DNA of 36,393 nt. Origin: Flavobacterium columnare NBRC 100251 = ATCC 23463. Lineage in GTDB: Bacteria > Bacteroidota > Bacteroidia > Flavobacteriales > Flavobacteriaceae. Positions 1 to 8,241 of the stretch are shown here, piece after piece. The stretch spans positions 1-36,393 of the forward strand of contig NZ_PCMX01000019.1 in the NCBI RefSeq assembly GCF_002530675.1, written 5' to 3'. Position numbers and translations under genes: made by a program. Position 1 is the stretch's first letter, and every line of letters starts with the position of its first letter. Under the pieces are notes generated by a model. It ran no database searches. It saw only the letters and a program-made list of their open reading frames with translations, and had not been told where the DNA came from.

Positions 1-84
1 TTTAGAATAAATAAAAATAATATTTGAAGTGTGGTTTTTTAAAAAAAAGATATTAACTTGTAACTTGTTAAAAGCCAATTAAAT

Positions 85-768
85 ATGTATATGCCAATTA
101 AGCAGTGGGCCAAAGATGATCGACCACGTGAAAAGTTCTTGACTAAAGGAAAAATAGCTTTATCTGATTCTGAATTACTCGCTATTCTTATTGGTTCAGG
201 GTCTCGTAATGAAAGTGCTGTGCAACTTTGTCAACGTATTTTAGCTTCTGCAAACAATAATCTCAATCAACTTGGAAAATTTTCTATTCAACAACTCATA
301 GAGTTTAAAGGAGTGGGACAAGCAAAGGCTCTGTCTATAGCTGCTGCATTAGAATTAGGACGTAGACGCAAGGAAGAAAGTATGGGGGAATTTTTGAAAA
401 TCACATCAAGTGCCCAAGTGTATTCATTAATGCAGCCTATTGTAGGAGAATTACCTCATGAAGAATTTTGGGTATTATTTTTAAACAATTCCAATAAACT
501 AATTTATAAAACACAAATTAGTAAAGGAGGTATTACAGGAACTCTTGTAGATACTCGATTAGTTTATAAATTAGCATTTGAATATTTTGCTACAGGTATC
601 ATCTTGTTACATAATCATCCGTCGGGAAAACTTAGTCCTAGTAGTGCAGATATAAAACTCACTGAAAAGATAATAGAAGCAGGAAAACATTTAGATATTT
701 TGGTTTTAGATCATCTAATAATAACAGAAAAGGCGTACTTTAGCTTTGCCGATGAAAATCTGTTATAA
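85..768 (+). CDS. radC: RadC-like JAB/MPN-domain protein
   Basis: RadC family protein of 227 residues, a usual length for the family. The N-terminal third has helix-hairpin-helix character (FKGVGQAKAL near residue 73). The C-terminal half is the JAB1/MPN metalloprotease-like domain with the metal-binding HNHPSG motif followed by a conserved Ser and Asp (SSAD). The family was historically linked to DNA repair, but its biochemical role is unsettled. An alternative ATG lies two codons in, at 91, giving MPIKQWAKDDRPREK, which looks like the usual family start; either is possible. The stop codon directly abuts the next ATG, so the gene is probably co-transcribed with the ABC genes downstream. Confidence 0.93.
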   Translation: MYMPIKQWAKDDRPREKFLTKGKIALSDSELLAILIGSGSRNESAVQLCQRILASANNNLNQLGKFSIQQLIEFKGVGQAKALSIAAALELGRRRKEESMGEFLKITSSAQVYSLMQPIVGELPHEEFWVLFLNNSNKLIYKTQISKGGITGTLVDTRLVYKLAFEYFATGIILLHNHPSGKLSPSSADIKLTEKIIEAGKHLDILVLDHLIITEKAYFSFADENLL

Positions 769-1398
769 ATGATACAAATCAAAAAATTACAGTATAGCTA
801 TTCTGATTATAAAACTTTTCGATTTCCTGATTTTAACTGTTTGCCTTCTCAAGTACTATTGCTTACAGGGAATTCAGGAGTAGGGAAGACTACGTTATTG
901 CATTTACTAGGAGGACTACTCTTACCTGAATCAGGTGAAATTTTGATAAATAATCATGCTTTACAATCCTTAAATGAAGCTCAAAGAGATCGTTTTAGAG
1001 GGAAATATATAGGAGTTGTTTTACAGCAAAATTATTTTATCGAATCGTTAAATGTATTAGAAAATGTATTAACAGCGTCCTATTTAGGAAAAGGGGAAAC
1101 AGGAAGTCTTAAAGCGAAAGAAATTTTAAAAGACTTAGGGTTAGAAGAACATCTTTATAAAAAACCTTATCAATTGAGTGTAGGACAACAGCAACGTGTG
1201 TCTATTGCAAGGGCTTTAATAAATGAACCGAAAGTAATTTTAGCAGATGAACCTACTTCGAGTTTAGATGATGAAAATGCAATTATTGTAGCCAATTTAT
1301 TAGAAAATATAGCAAAAGAATACAAAACAGCCATGGTAGTGGTTACACATGATGCTCGATTAAAAGAACGTTTTGTAAATCAAATTCGATTGGTATGA
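769..1398 (+). CDS. ABC transporter ATP-binding protein, LolD/MacB type
   Basis: Single-domain ABC ATPase of 209 residues that should power the membrane permease encoded next. Walker A is GNSGVGKTT (about residue 34), the signature loop is LSVGQQQR, and Walker B plus D-loop is ILADEPTSSLDD, followed by the switch histidine in VVTHD. The overall form is the LolD/MacB/FtsE class that pairs with FtsX-fold permeases. The start abuts the radC stop and the end overlaps the permease start by 4 nt (ATGA), indicating translational coupling. The class itself (lipoprotein release, efflux, metal-linked) cannot be told from the ATPase alone; the permease and third gene suggest the metal-linked subgroup. 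Confidence 0.93.
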   Translation: MIQIKKLQYSYSDYKTFRFPDFNCLPSQVLLLTGNSGVGKTTLLHLLGGLLLPESGEILINNHALQSLNEAQRDRFRGKYIGVVLQQNYFIESLNVLENVLTASYLGKGETGSLKAKEILKDLGLEEHLYKKPYQLSVGQQQRVSIARALINEPKVILADEPTSSLDDENAIIVANLLENIAKEYKTAMVVVTHDARLKERFVNQIRLV

Positions 1399-2591
1399 TA
1401 GCAAAATTAGCATGGCGAAATATCTGGTTTAAACCCTTGAATACTTTTTTGAGTAGTATACTTTTAGCTAGTAGTGTAGCAATTATGACGCTTTTAGTAC
1501 TACTAGAAAAACAATTTGAAGAACAATTTTCATCTAATGCAGACAATGTAGATTTGGTGTTAGGAGCCCAAGGAAGTCCTTTACAGCTAGTCTTGTCCTC
1601 CGTGTATCAAATAGATGCTCCTACAGGTAATATTGATTATGATTCAGCAAAAGTCTGGATGCGTCATCCTTTTGTACAAAAAGCAATTCCATTGGCTTTT
1701 GGAGATAATTATAATGGTTATAAGATTGTGGGAACTACAGAAGATTATCTAAAAAAATTTGATGCCCAATTCATTGAAGGAAAAGAATTTTCAGCCGATT
1801 TTGAAGTAGTTATAGGTTCTACCGTTGCTCAAAAAATGAATTTAAAAGTAGGAAATACTTTCTATAGTACACACGGCGATGCAAAAGAAGGTGAAAAACA
1901 TGAAACAAAACCTTTTAAAGTTATTGGCTTATTGCAACCTACAGGGAAAATAATTGATAATTTGATATTATGTAGTATAGAAAGTGTTTGGAATGTACAC
2001 AAGGAAAGAAATCATCTGGGCGAGGAACACGATCATTACGAGTCTAAAGAAATAACTTCAGTATTGTTGAAATTTAGGAATAAAATGGCTATTATGATGT
2101 GGCCACGGATGATTTCATCTAATACGAAAATGCAAGTCGTTTCTCCTGCAATTGAAATTAATAGATTATTTACCTTATTTGGTGTTGGAATAAAAGCATT
2201 ATCTTATTTAGGATACGGTATTATGATAATCTCAGGACTCAGTATCTTTATAACGCTCTACAATCGCTTGAAAGAACGTAAATATGAGTTCGCTTTATTA
2301 CGTTTGCAAGGGGCAACCAGAAGACAATTGATGGCGTTAGTTTTGTTAGAAAGTGTGTTTTTATGCCTAATAGGCTTTTGTTTTGGAACAATAATTGGTA
2401 GATTTGCTTTACAAATGATTTCTAAACTTTCAGAAGAGGATTTTAAAATGACATTTAATGCCTTTGAAATTATTTGGATAAAAGAAGGTCTTTTGTTGTT
2501 AATAACCTTGTTATTAGGCGTTATTTCAGCTGTACTTCCTGCTTTTAAAGCTTATAAAATGAATTTATCAAAAACATTAGCAAATGCGTAA
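1395..2591 (+). CDS. FtsX-family ABC permease with His-rich extracytoplasmic insert
   Basis: Permease of 398 residues with the MacB/LolC layout: one N-terminal membrane helix (about 15-37), a large extracytoplasmic domain, then three C-terminal helices in the FtsX domain (roughly 268-290, 312-340, 360-385). The extracytoplasmic domain begins with LGAQGSPLQLVLSSVYQID, a segment I associate with permeases of the Zur-regulated PA4063-PA4066-like and Zrg-like zinc cassettes. Residues 160-216 hold six histidines, four of them in VHKERNHLGEEHDHYE, which suggests metal binding. It overlaps the ATPase gene by 4 nt and the next gene by 8 nt. The transport substrate is inferred, not shown. Confidence 0.88.
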   Translation: MIAKLAWRNIWFKPLNTFLSSILLASSVAIMTLLVLLEKQFEEQFSSNADNVDLVLGAQGSPLQLVLSSVYQIDAPTGNIDYDSAKVWMRHPFVQKAIPLAFGDNYNGYKIVGTTEDYLKKFDAQFIEGKEFSADFEVVIGSTVAQKMNLKVGNTFYSTHGDAKEGEKHETKPFKVIGLLQPTGKIIDNLILCSIESVWNVHKERNHLGEEHDHYESKEITSVLLKFRNKMAIMMWPRMISSNTKMQVVSPAIEINRLFTLFGVGIKALSYLGYGIMIISGLSIFITLYNRLKERKYEFALLRLQGATRRQLMALVLLESVFLCLIGFCFGTIIGRFALQMISKLSEEDFKMTFNAFEIIWIKEGLLLLITLLLGVISAVLPAFKAYKMNLSKTLANA

Positions 2592-3051
2592 ATGGATTGT
2601 ATTTATTACTTTGACGAGTTTGAGCCTAGTAAGTTTTAATAAGACAAATAAACCGTTTCAAAAAACAATGGTAACGAATGATACTTTGACTTGGAAGAAG
2701 TTAGGGTATATAAAATTTGTTAAAAAACAGCATAAGGATTACGGAATGATTGATTATCCAGTGATCAGTCCAGAAATTAAGATGAGAAACAATAAGAAGG
2801 TTGTTATATCAGGATTTATTGTACCCATTGATAATGTAAATTACGCTATCAGTAAAAATGTATTTGCTTCTTGTTTCTTTTGTGGAAAAGCAGGACCTGA
2901 AACCATTGCAGGTTTAAAATTCAAAGAAGGAAAGAAAAAACTTCGTACAGATCAATATGTAACTATATTAGGAACACTCAAAATTAACGAGACAGATGTT
3001 GATAATTGGATGTATAATTTAATAGATGTAGTTATCTTAAAAGGAGAGTAA
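2584..3051 (+). CDS. Exported small protein with CxxC, possibly DUF3299/OB-fold-like
   Basis: Protein of 155 residues with a likely signal peptide or N-terminal anchor (MRKWIVFITLTSLSLVSF). The core has short beta-type segments (KKVVISGFIVPID, QYVTILGTLKI, YNLIDVVIL) like an OB fold. It also has one CxxC pair, Cys97 and Cys100, in ASCFFCGKAGPE. Its start lies inside the end of the permease gene (8-nt overlap), so it belongs to the same operon. I recall DUF3299 proteins in the same position next to MacB-like ATPase/permease genes in zinc-responsive operons of gammaproteobacteria. Membership of that family is a guess from layout and pattern. The Cys pair could bind metal or be redox-active. Confidence 0.75.
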   Translation: MRKWIVFITLTSLSLVSFNKTNKPFQKTMVTNDTLTWKKLGYIKFVKKQHKDYGMIDYPVISPEIKMRNNKKVVISGFIVPIDNVNYAISKNVFASCFFCGKAGPETIAGLKFKEGKKKLRTDQYVTILGTLKINETDVDNWMYNLIDVVILKGE

Positions 3052-3199
3052 CCCTCTTTTTAACTGTTTGATAGCTAATTAAGTAAATTAGTATAATTAA
3101 AGGTCTTATCATAACCAATACATTAGAATGATCAAATTACGAACCATTGTTGTTCATTATGATTGATTTAATATCTACAAAAAGCAATAAAAAACCATT

Positions 3200-3889
3200 T
3201 TGAAATACAACCATATACAACATATTTTTTTTGATTTAGATCACACACTTTGGGATTTTGATGAAAATTCTAAAAAAACCTTTGAACTAATTTTAGAACC
3301 CTTATTTCCAAAATTGGATGTTTATGATTTTATTAAAATCTATAATCCAATTAATCAAGCATGTTGGAAATTGTATCAAATAGATATGATAACACATGAA
3401 GAATTACGTTATAGGAGATTAAAAGAAACATTTGATCAGTTAGGGGTGTTTGTTTCAAATGAATTAATCCACGCAATTTCTGAAGATTACATGACTCATT
3501 TATCCAATAGTAATTTTTTAATAGAAGGATGTCTTGAAGTACTTGAATATCTTTATCCAAAATATAATTTACATATTATAACAAACGGATTTGCTGGTGT
3601 ACAATTAAAAAAAATGCAAAGTTCAGGTATTTATCGTTTTTTTAATACACTTACTAATTCAGAGTTAGTAGGTGTAAAAAAACCACATAAAGGAATTTAT
3701 GAATACGCATTAGAAAAAGCAGGCGCTAAAAAAGAAGAAAGTATTATGATAGGAGATTGCATTCAAGCAGATGTTGAGGGAGCTTTAAAATTTGGTATTG
3801 AAGCTATTTTTTTTAATCCAAATTATCAATATGTGGGAGAAAAAGTCTACCAAATCAATACTTTAATTGAATTAAAAAATATATTTTAA
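3200..3889 (+). CDS. HAD-superfamily hydrolase, YjjG-type noncanonical pyrimidine nucleotidase
   Basis: HAD phosphatase of 229 residues resembling the YjjG family, which dephosphorylates noncanonical pyrimidine nucleotides. Motif I is FFDLDHTLWDF (nucleophile Asp and acid Asp, about residues 11-13), motif II is the IITNGF segment, motif III includes the Lys of GVKKPHKGIY, and motif IV is IGDCIQADVEGA. The helical cap lies between motifs I and II. Translation appears to start with TTG at 3200 (MKYNHIQHIFFDLD); the next in-frame Met is well inside the conserved part, so no ATG start is possible. It is separated by 148 nt from the upstream operon and is 2 nt from the next gene. Confidence 0.9.
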   Translation: MKYNHIQHIFFDLDHTLWDFDENSKKTFELILEPLFPKLDVYDFIKIYNPINQACWKLYQIDMITHEELRYRRLKETFDQLGVFVSNELIHAISEDYMTHLSNSNFLIEGCLEVLEYLYPKYNLHIITNGFAGVQLKKMQSSGIYRFFNTLTNSELVGVKKPHKGIYEYALEKAGAKKEESIMIGDCIQADVEGALKFGIEAIFFNPNYQYVGEKVYQINTLIELKNIF

Positions 3890-3891
3890 AA

Positions 3892-4602
3892 ATGAATAAA
3901 AGGTTAATTATGGGGTTAATGAGTTTATTTTCGTTAACTAGTTTAGGACAGTCGTTAAATGATTATAAAATAGCTTTAATACCCTCAAAATTTTCATTTC
4001 AAAATGAAGATAATCAATACCGAATTAATACAACGGTTAAAATGTATCTAAAACAAAAAGGAATTGAAGCATACGTGTCTAACGAAAAATTACCAGAAGA
4101 TTTTTTAGATTATAATTGCAATAAACTTTTTGTAAATGCAATTGAACAAAATACTATTTTTTCAACTAGAATTAAATTTGAATTTAAAGATTGTAAAGGA
4201 AATGTTTTATTTACAACTGATTTAGGGGAAAATCGAGAAAAAGACATAGCTATAGGGTATAATTTAGCAACTATTGATGCTTTAAATTCGTTTGGTAAAG
4301 CAAACTATAAATTTTCAGGCAAGGATTTTGATGATGAAATCATTCAGGCAAAATTAAAGGAAATGAATAAGGAAGACATTACAGAAACCAAAGTAGTGAC
4401 CGTAAAAACAGAGCTGTTTTATAAAGTAATTGATAAGTTGACAGGTGAAAGTTTAATACTGTTTAAAACATCTACTCCTTCCGTTTTTTTGACTTCTTTT
4501 AAAAAACGTAGTGGAGTAGTCGTTCAAAAGGATAATACTTGGATTTTTGAATGTATAGAAGAAGAAAGAGTTAATACCGAAAGAATAGATATTAGTTTTT
4601 AA
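3892..4602 (+). CDS. Exported protein of unknown function
   Basis: Protein of 236 residues that I do not recognise. It begins with a signal peptide (MNKRLIMGLMSLFSLTSLGQ) and continues with a mixed alpha/beta region. Within it, YKIALIPSKFSF and a following segment about an organism-specific 'NTTVKMYLKQKG' helix look like a small periplasmic or surface domain; a lysine/glutamate-rich helix (about 144-165) links it to a beta-rich C-terminal part. There are three cysteines in total. It starts 2 nt after the HAD stop and is followed by a weak terminator-like hairpin, so the two genes are likely one unit. No catalytic motif is evident. Confidence 0.75.
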   Translation: MNKRLIMGLMSLFSLTSLGQSLNDYKIALIPSKFSFQNEDNQYRINTTVKMYLKQKGIEAYVSNEKLPEDFLDYNCNKLFVNAIEQNTIFSTRIKFEFKDCKGNVLFTTDLGENREKDIAIGYNLATIDALNSFGKANYKFSGKDFDDEIIQAKLKEMNKEDITETKVVTVKTELFYKVIDKLTGESLILFKTSTPSVFLTSFKKRSGVVVQKDNTWIFECIEEERVNTERIDISF

Positions 4603-4654
4603 AAAAGATTTCTATTAAGAAGTAAAAGCAAACGATACTTTGTTGATTCGATAT

Positions 4655-4684
4655 AAGGAGAAACAGTCTCATATTTCTCCTTTT
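4655..4684 (+). terminator. Candidate intrinsic terminator
   Basis: A 9-bp inverted repeat (AAGGAGAAA at 4655-4663 and TTTCTCCTT at 4674-4682) with a 10-nt loop, followed by a short T-run. It lies about 50 nt after the stop of the exported protein gene. The T-run is only four long, so termination strength is uncertain. Confidence 0.55.
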
Positions 4685-4748
4685 AGTTGACTAGATTAAA
4701 AACAAACAAACAATTGTTTATTTTTTTTAAAAATAGTCTTCCTTAAAA

Positions 4749-5591
4749 TTATAATTTTGAACGTTCTTTTATGTTTTCAATAATCTTGTCACTATAAGGA
4801 TTGAAGTTATCCCATATTTTCCAATTATCGTTTATCTTTTTTATGAAATAGACTTGTTCATTCGCAAAATTTACTATTTGTGTATTTGTTCCGTTGCGAT
4901 TAGTAAGAGTTAAATTCCAGTATTCATTGGTTGAAATTATTGCTGTTTTTTCTTCTATTGTAATAGTTCTAAAGTTGAAAATTTCATAATTAGAATGATT
5001 GTTTTCTTTGTGAAAAATATATCCTTGTTCTACTAACTCGTTTAAATTTCGTGTAATTCTTTTTAAAATAGGACTTTGAATATCCAAAACATTATAAAAT
5101 TCTTCCATTTCAAAATTAGGTATTCTTTTTATAGAATCTAACTCAATATAACAATAATTTTTAATAATATTGTAAAGCGTACTTTCTGAAATAGAGTTTT
5201 CAATTTCTATTTTTTTTATTATATCCTTGTTGTTTTTGTCAGAATTAATAAAGTTAGGATTTGTTTTTTTTTTGATAAAATCATCAAGACTTTGAAATCC
5301 TAGAAAAATAGCTAATTTATCCAAGGTTTTAATAAACCGAATATCATCTGTGTAGACCTTGTTTTTGTCAATTTCAAAAACTCTTTTTAAAGTTGTAGCA
5401 GATATAGTTGTACCAATTTCTATTTTTTTCTTTTCGTTAATTAAGTTGGTTTTTTTTAATTCAAATTCAATAATTTCTGAAAGATAAACGTAATGGGCTC
5501 TTTTCCAGTGTTTAGTATTGTTTAAAAAGCTATTAGTAATCTTTGGGTCTTTTAAAATCGAAAAGATTAATATTTCTACTATCTCTTTCAT
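4749..5591 (-). CDS. Uncharacterised cytoplasmic protein with Bacteroidota 'ISATTLKRVF' N-terminal domain; putative regulator
   Basis: Protein of 280 residues, no signal peptide, very rich in Ile, Asn and Lys. The N-terminal ~110 residues contain a segment reading TISATTLKRVFEID, then YTDDIRFIKTLDKLAIFLGFQSLDDFI. I recognise this arrangement from many Bacteroidota proteins, where the domain (helical, HTH-like) precedes various effector parts. The middle part (LDIQSPILKRITRNLNELVEQGYIF) could be a winged-helix-like segment. The C-terminus (ISTNEYWNLTLTN ... YFIKKINDNWKIWDN) resembles an NTF2-like or ARC6-IMS-like ligand domain. No assigned function. It is divergent from the secreted cysteine protease, so regulation of that gene is conceivable but unproven. 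Confidence 0.8.
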   Translation of the reverse strand: MKEIVEILIFSILKDPKITNSFLNNTKHWKRAHYVYLSEIIEFELKKTNLINEKKKIEIGTTISATTLKRVFEIDKNKVYTDDIRFIKTLDKLAIFLGFQSLDDFIKKKTNPNFINSDKNNKDIIKKIEIENSISESTLYNIIKNYCYIELDSIKRIPNFEMEEFYNVLDIQSPILKRITRNLNELVEQGYIFHKENNHSNYEIFNFRTITIEEKTAIISTNEYWNLTLTNRNGTNTQIVNFANEQVYFIKKINDNWKIWDNFNPYSDKIIENIKERSKL

Positions 5592-5645
5592 ATTCTTAAT
5601 TTTTTTGGTTGGATTATAAGGTTGTTTTGTAAAAATAATATATTT

Positions 5646-5655
5646 ATGTATACAT
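5646..5655. promoter_or_regulatory. Small palindrome in the regulator/protease divergent gap
   Basis: The 10-bp perfect palindrome ATGTATACAT lies in the 190-nt gap between two divergent genes. Its position would suit an operator. Short AT-rich palindromes arise easily by chance in this DNA, so the call is weak. Confidence 0.25.
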
Positions 5656-5781
5656 AGTCTTACGTTGAGTAATTTTTTGATTTGTAGGTAGTTTATGGTA
5701 AGTTTATGTTCAGTTTCTGTTTTTTTAAATCGTATAGTTCTTCTTTTATTTGCATTGTTATTAACCTATAAAATGTTAAAT

Positions 5782-6723
5782 ATGAGCAAGAAAAATTTTT
5801 TTAAAAATTTCAGGAAGTCGATTTATGTCTTGGCTTCTATCTTTTTGTTTGGCTCTTGTCAAACAGATAAATTAGATGTAAATGAGAAAAGTGAAGAATT
5901 ATCGAAATTAGGGGTGCCAGAATTTGCGGAATCTTATTTGAAATCAATAGACCCGTTAACCCCCCAAGAATATGAAAGCAATTTAAGAATGTATCGTCCT
6001 GATGTAAGTCTTTCTACGATGAGATCCGTTGCAATGCCTGCTACTTTTGAATTACCAGCTATGCCAGTAGGAAATCAAGGAAAAGAAGGCTCGTGTGTTG
6101 GATGGGGAATAGGTTATGCAGCGCATAGTATGACAAGATATATTAATAATCCTGTTCATAATAGAAATTGGAGAAGTGCATCTAGAAGTGCGGCATTTGT
6201 ATACAATCAGATTAAAATATCAGATTGCATTAAAGGATCTTACCCTGACGACGCTATGAATCTTTTAAAACAAAAAGGAGAGTGTGGTGCAGATCAGATG
6301 CCTTATGTTGAAGGAGGTTGTTTTACAATGCCATCAGCTAAACAATTAGAGTATGCTAGAGAACGAAAGATAAGTTCTTGGAAGAATATATCAGCAACTA
6401 GTGTAGAAGATATTAAATATTATTTAAGTAAAAATTATCCAGTACCAGCTTGTTTTGATTATAATGAATCTTTTCAAGCAATTTCCAGAAATAATTACGT
6501 TTGGAATTCTGTATATGGGAAAAGAAATGGGGGACACTGTGTATGTATAGTAGGATATAATGATGTTACTAAACAGTTTAAAGTTCAGAATTCATGGGGT
6601 AGATCATGGGGGCGTCAAGGATACTTTTATGTAACTTATGATGCAATAAAACAAGGAGCTTTTAAATGGGCTGCCATTATGTTTCCTGAAGTTAAAACAG
6701 AAAAACTGCAATCATTAGAATAA
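5782..6723 (+). CDS. Secreted papain-like (C1 family) cysteine protease, lipoprotein
   Basis: Papain-fold peptidase. The oxyanion Gln and nucleophile Cys lie in GNQGKEGSCVGWGIGYA, the catalytic His in GGHCVCIVGYN, and the Asn in VQNSWGRSWGRQGYFYV. The chosen start (MSKKNFFKNF) gives a classic lipoprotein signal peptide ending in the lipobox LFGSC, so the mature enzyme is probably membrane-anchored outside the cytoplasm. A longer frame opens at 5695, but its extra 29 residues add a second hydrophobic stretch before the signal peptide and are probably untranslated. Only about 90 residues precede the catalytic core, a short pro-region. A near-match -7 box (TTTATTTG, 5745-5752) would put the transcript start between the two ATGs. 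Its substrate is unknown. Confidence 0.88.
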   Translation: MSKKNFFKNFRKSIYVLASIFLFGSCQTDKLDVNEKSEELSKLGVPEFAESYLKSIDPLTPQEYESNLRMYRPDVSLSTMRSVAMPATFELPAMPVGNQGKEGSCVGWGIGYAAHSMTRYINNPVHNRNWRSASRSAAFVYNQIKISDCIKGSYPDDAMNLLKQKGECGADQMPYVEGGCFTMPSAKQLEYARERKISSWKNISATSVEDIKYYLSKNYPVPACFDYNESFQAISRNNYVWNSVYGKRNGGHCVCIVGYNDVTKQFKVQNSWGRSWGRQGYFYVTYDAIKQGAFKWAAIMFPEVKTEKLQSLE

Positions 6724-6756
6724 TAATGTGATATATTAAAAATTATTGAGTAGTTT

Positions 6757-6806
6757 ACTGCTTTAGATTTAACTATTAAATAGTTTATATTCTAAAGCAG
6801 TTTTTT
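6757..6806 (+). terminator. Nested-hairpin intrinsic terminator after the protease gene
   Basis: An 11-bp perfect stem (ACTGCTTTAGA at 6757-6767 with TCTAAAGCAGT at 6791-6801) encloses a second 6-bp stem (AACTAT/ATAGTT at 6771-6785). It is followed by a T-run at 6801-6806. It terminates the plus-strand protease gene, and its T-run touches the stop codon of the convergent rarA gene. Confidence 0.8.
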
Positions 6807-8082
6807 AATAATCATATTTTTCTTTCCATCTGTTTTTTAAGAATTGTCTCAATTCTCTTTCTCGAGCATTATCGGCTGGTTCGTAAAATTTAGTCGCCGA
6901 AATAGTTTCAGGAAGATATTCTTGTTCGGCAAAATTATTTGCGTAATCGTGGGAATATTTGTATTCTTCTCCATATCCTAATTCTCTCATGAGCTTAGTG
7001 GGAGCATTCCTCAAATGTAAAGGAACGGGTAAGTCTCCTGTTTGTTTTACTATTTGTTGTGCTTTTCCTATAGCTATATAGCTAGCATTGCTTTTTGCTG
7101 AGGTTGCTAAATAAATAGCACATTGACTTAATATAATTCGGCTTTCAGGATATCCTATTGTAGTAACTGCTTGAAAAGTGTTATTGGCCATTATTAGTGC
7201 GGTAGGATTTGCATTTCCGATGTCTTCACTAGCTAAGATTAACATACGCCTTGCAATGAATTTTACATCTTCACCACCTTCAATCATTCTTGCTAACCAA
7301 TACACAGCGCCATTAGGATCACTCCCTCTTATAGATTTTATAAAAGCAGAGACGATATCATAATGTTGCTCTCCTGTCTTGTCATACAAAACAGTATTTT
7401 TTTGAACCAGTTGCATCACTTTTTCGTTGGTAATTGTAATGAGAGATTCGTTAGTGGCATTAATGATAAGCTCAAAAGTATTTAACAGTTTTCTTCCATC
7501 TCCACCTGATAAACGTAACAAGGCTTCAGTTTCTAGTAACTCAATGTTTTTTTCTTTTAAAAAGATATCATTAGTTATAGCACGATAGAGTAGGGCTTCT
7601 AAATCGTTTTTGGTAAAAGGATTTAAGATATACACCTGACAGCGTGACAGCAAAGCGGGGATTACTTCAAAACTTGGATTTTCGGTTGTTGCCCCTATAA
7701 GGGTTACCCACCCTTTTTCGACTGCCCCCAGTAAAGAATCTTGTTGCGATTTACTAAAACGATGAATCTCATCAATGAATAAAATAGGGTTTTTAGCGGT
7801 GAATAATCCACCACTTTGTTTGGCCTTATCAATAACTTCTCGCACTTCTTTTACCCCCGAATTGATAGCACTCAACTCATAAAAAGGGCGATTACTATTT
7901 TGAGCAATAATTTGGGCCAAAGTGGTTTTCCCTGTGCCAGGAGGCCCCCATAAAATTAGAGAAGGGATGATGCCGTTCTTAATTTGATGGGTCAAGGAGC
8001 CTTGGTCGCCTACTAAGTGGGACTGGCTGATATATTCCTCTAAAGATTTAGGACGTATTCTTTCTGCTAGTGGTGTTTTCAT
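6805..8082 (-). CDS. rarA: Replication-associated recombination protein A (RarA/MgsA AAA+ ATPase)
   Basis: AAA+ ATPase of 425 residues, a normal length for RarA (MgsA/WRNIP1 family), which acts at stalled replication forks. Seen in order: N-terminal [21 protein letters not shown], Walker [10 protein letters not shown] (46-54), Walker [11 protein letters not shown] (about 100), sensor 1 GATTENPSF, arginine-finger region LLSRCQVY, and the C-terminal tetramerisation domain ([28 protein letters not shown], family-typical). It is convergent with the cysteine protease and divergent from the rhomboid gene. It appears monocistronic, and nothing looks unusual. Confidence 0.96.
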   Translation of the reverse strand: MKTPLAERIRPKSLEEYISQSHLVGDQGSLTHQIKNGIIPSLILWGPPGTGKTTLAQIIAQNSNRPFYELSAINSGVKEVREVIDKAKQSGGLFTAKNPILFIDEIHRFSKSQQDSLLGAVEKGWVTLIGATTENPSFEVIPALLSRCQVYILNPFTKNDLEALLYRAITNDIFLKEKNIELLETEALLRLSGGDGRKLLNTFELIINATNESLITITNEKVMQLVQKNTVLYDKTGEQHYDIVSAFIKSIRGSDPNGAVYWLARMIEGGEDVKFIARRMLILASEDIGNANPTALIMANNTFQAVTTIGYPESRIILSQCAIYLATSAKSNASYIAIGKAQQIVKQTGDLPVPLHLRNAPTKLMRELGYGEEYKYSHDYANNFAEQEYLPETISATKFYEPADNARERELRQFLKNRWKEKYDY

Positions 8083-8241
8083 AGGAAGTAAAATTAACTA
8101 TTTCTGACAAAAAATCATTAAAACAGTTTTGGATCTTTTTTTGATAAAGATTTTAAATAAAATGGACTGTAATAGGAGTATATTAAAAAGACAGATTAAT
8201 AAAGAATTATTGTATGGTTTGTAATAATAGAATTTAGAGAT

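Noticed and set aside
3052..3199. Promoter for the HAD gene
   Set aside because: No TAnnTTTG or paired -33 element could be found in the gap, so none is called.
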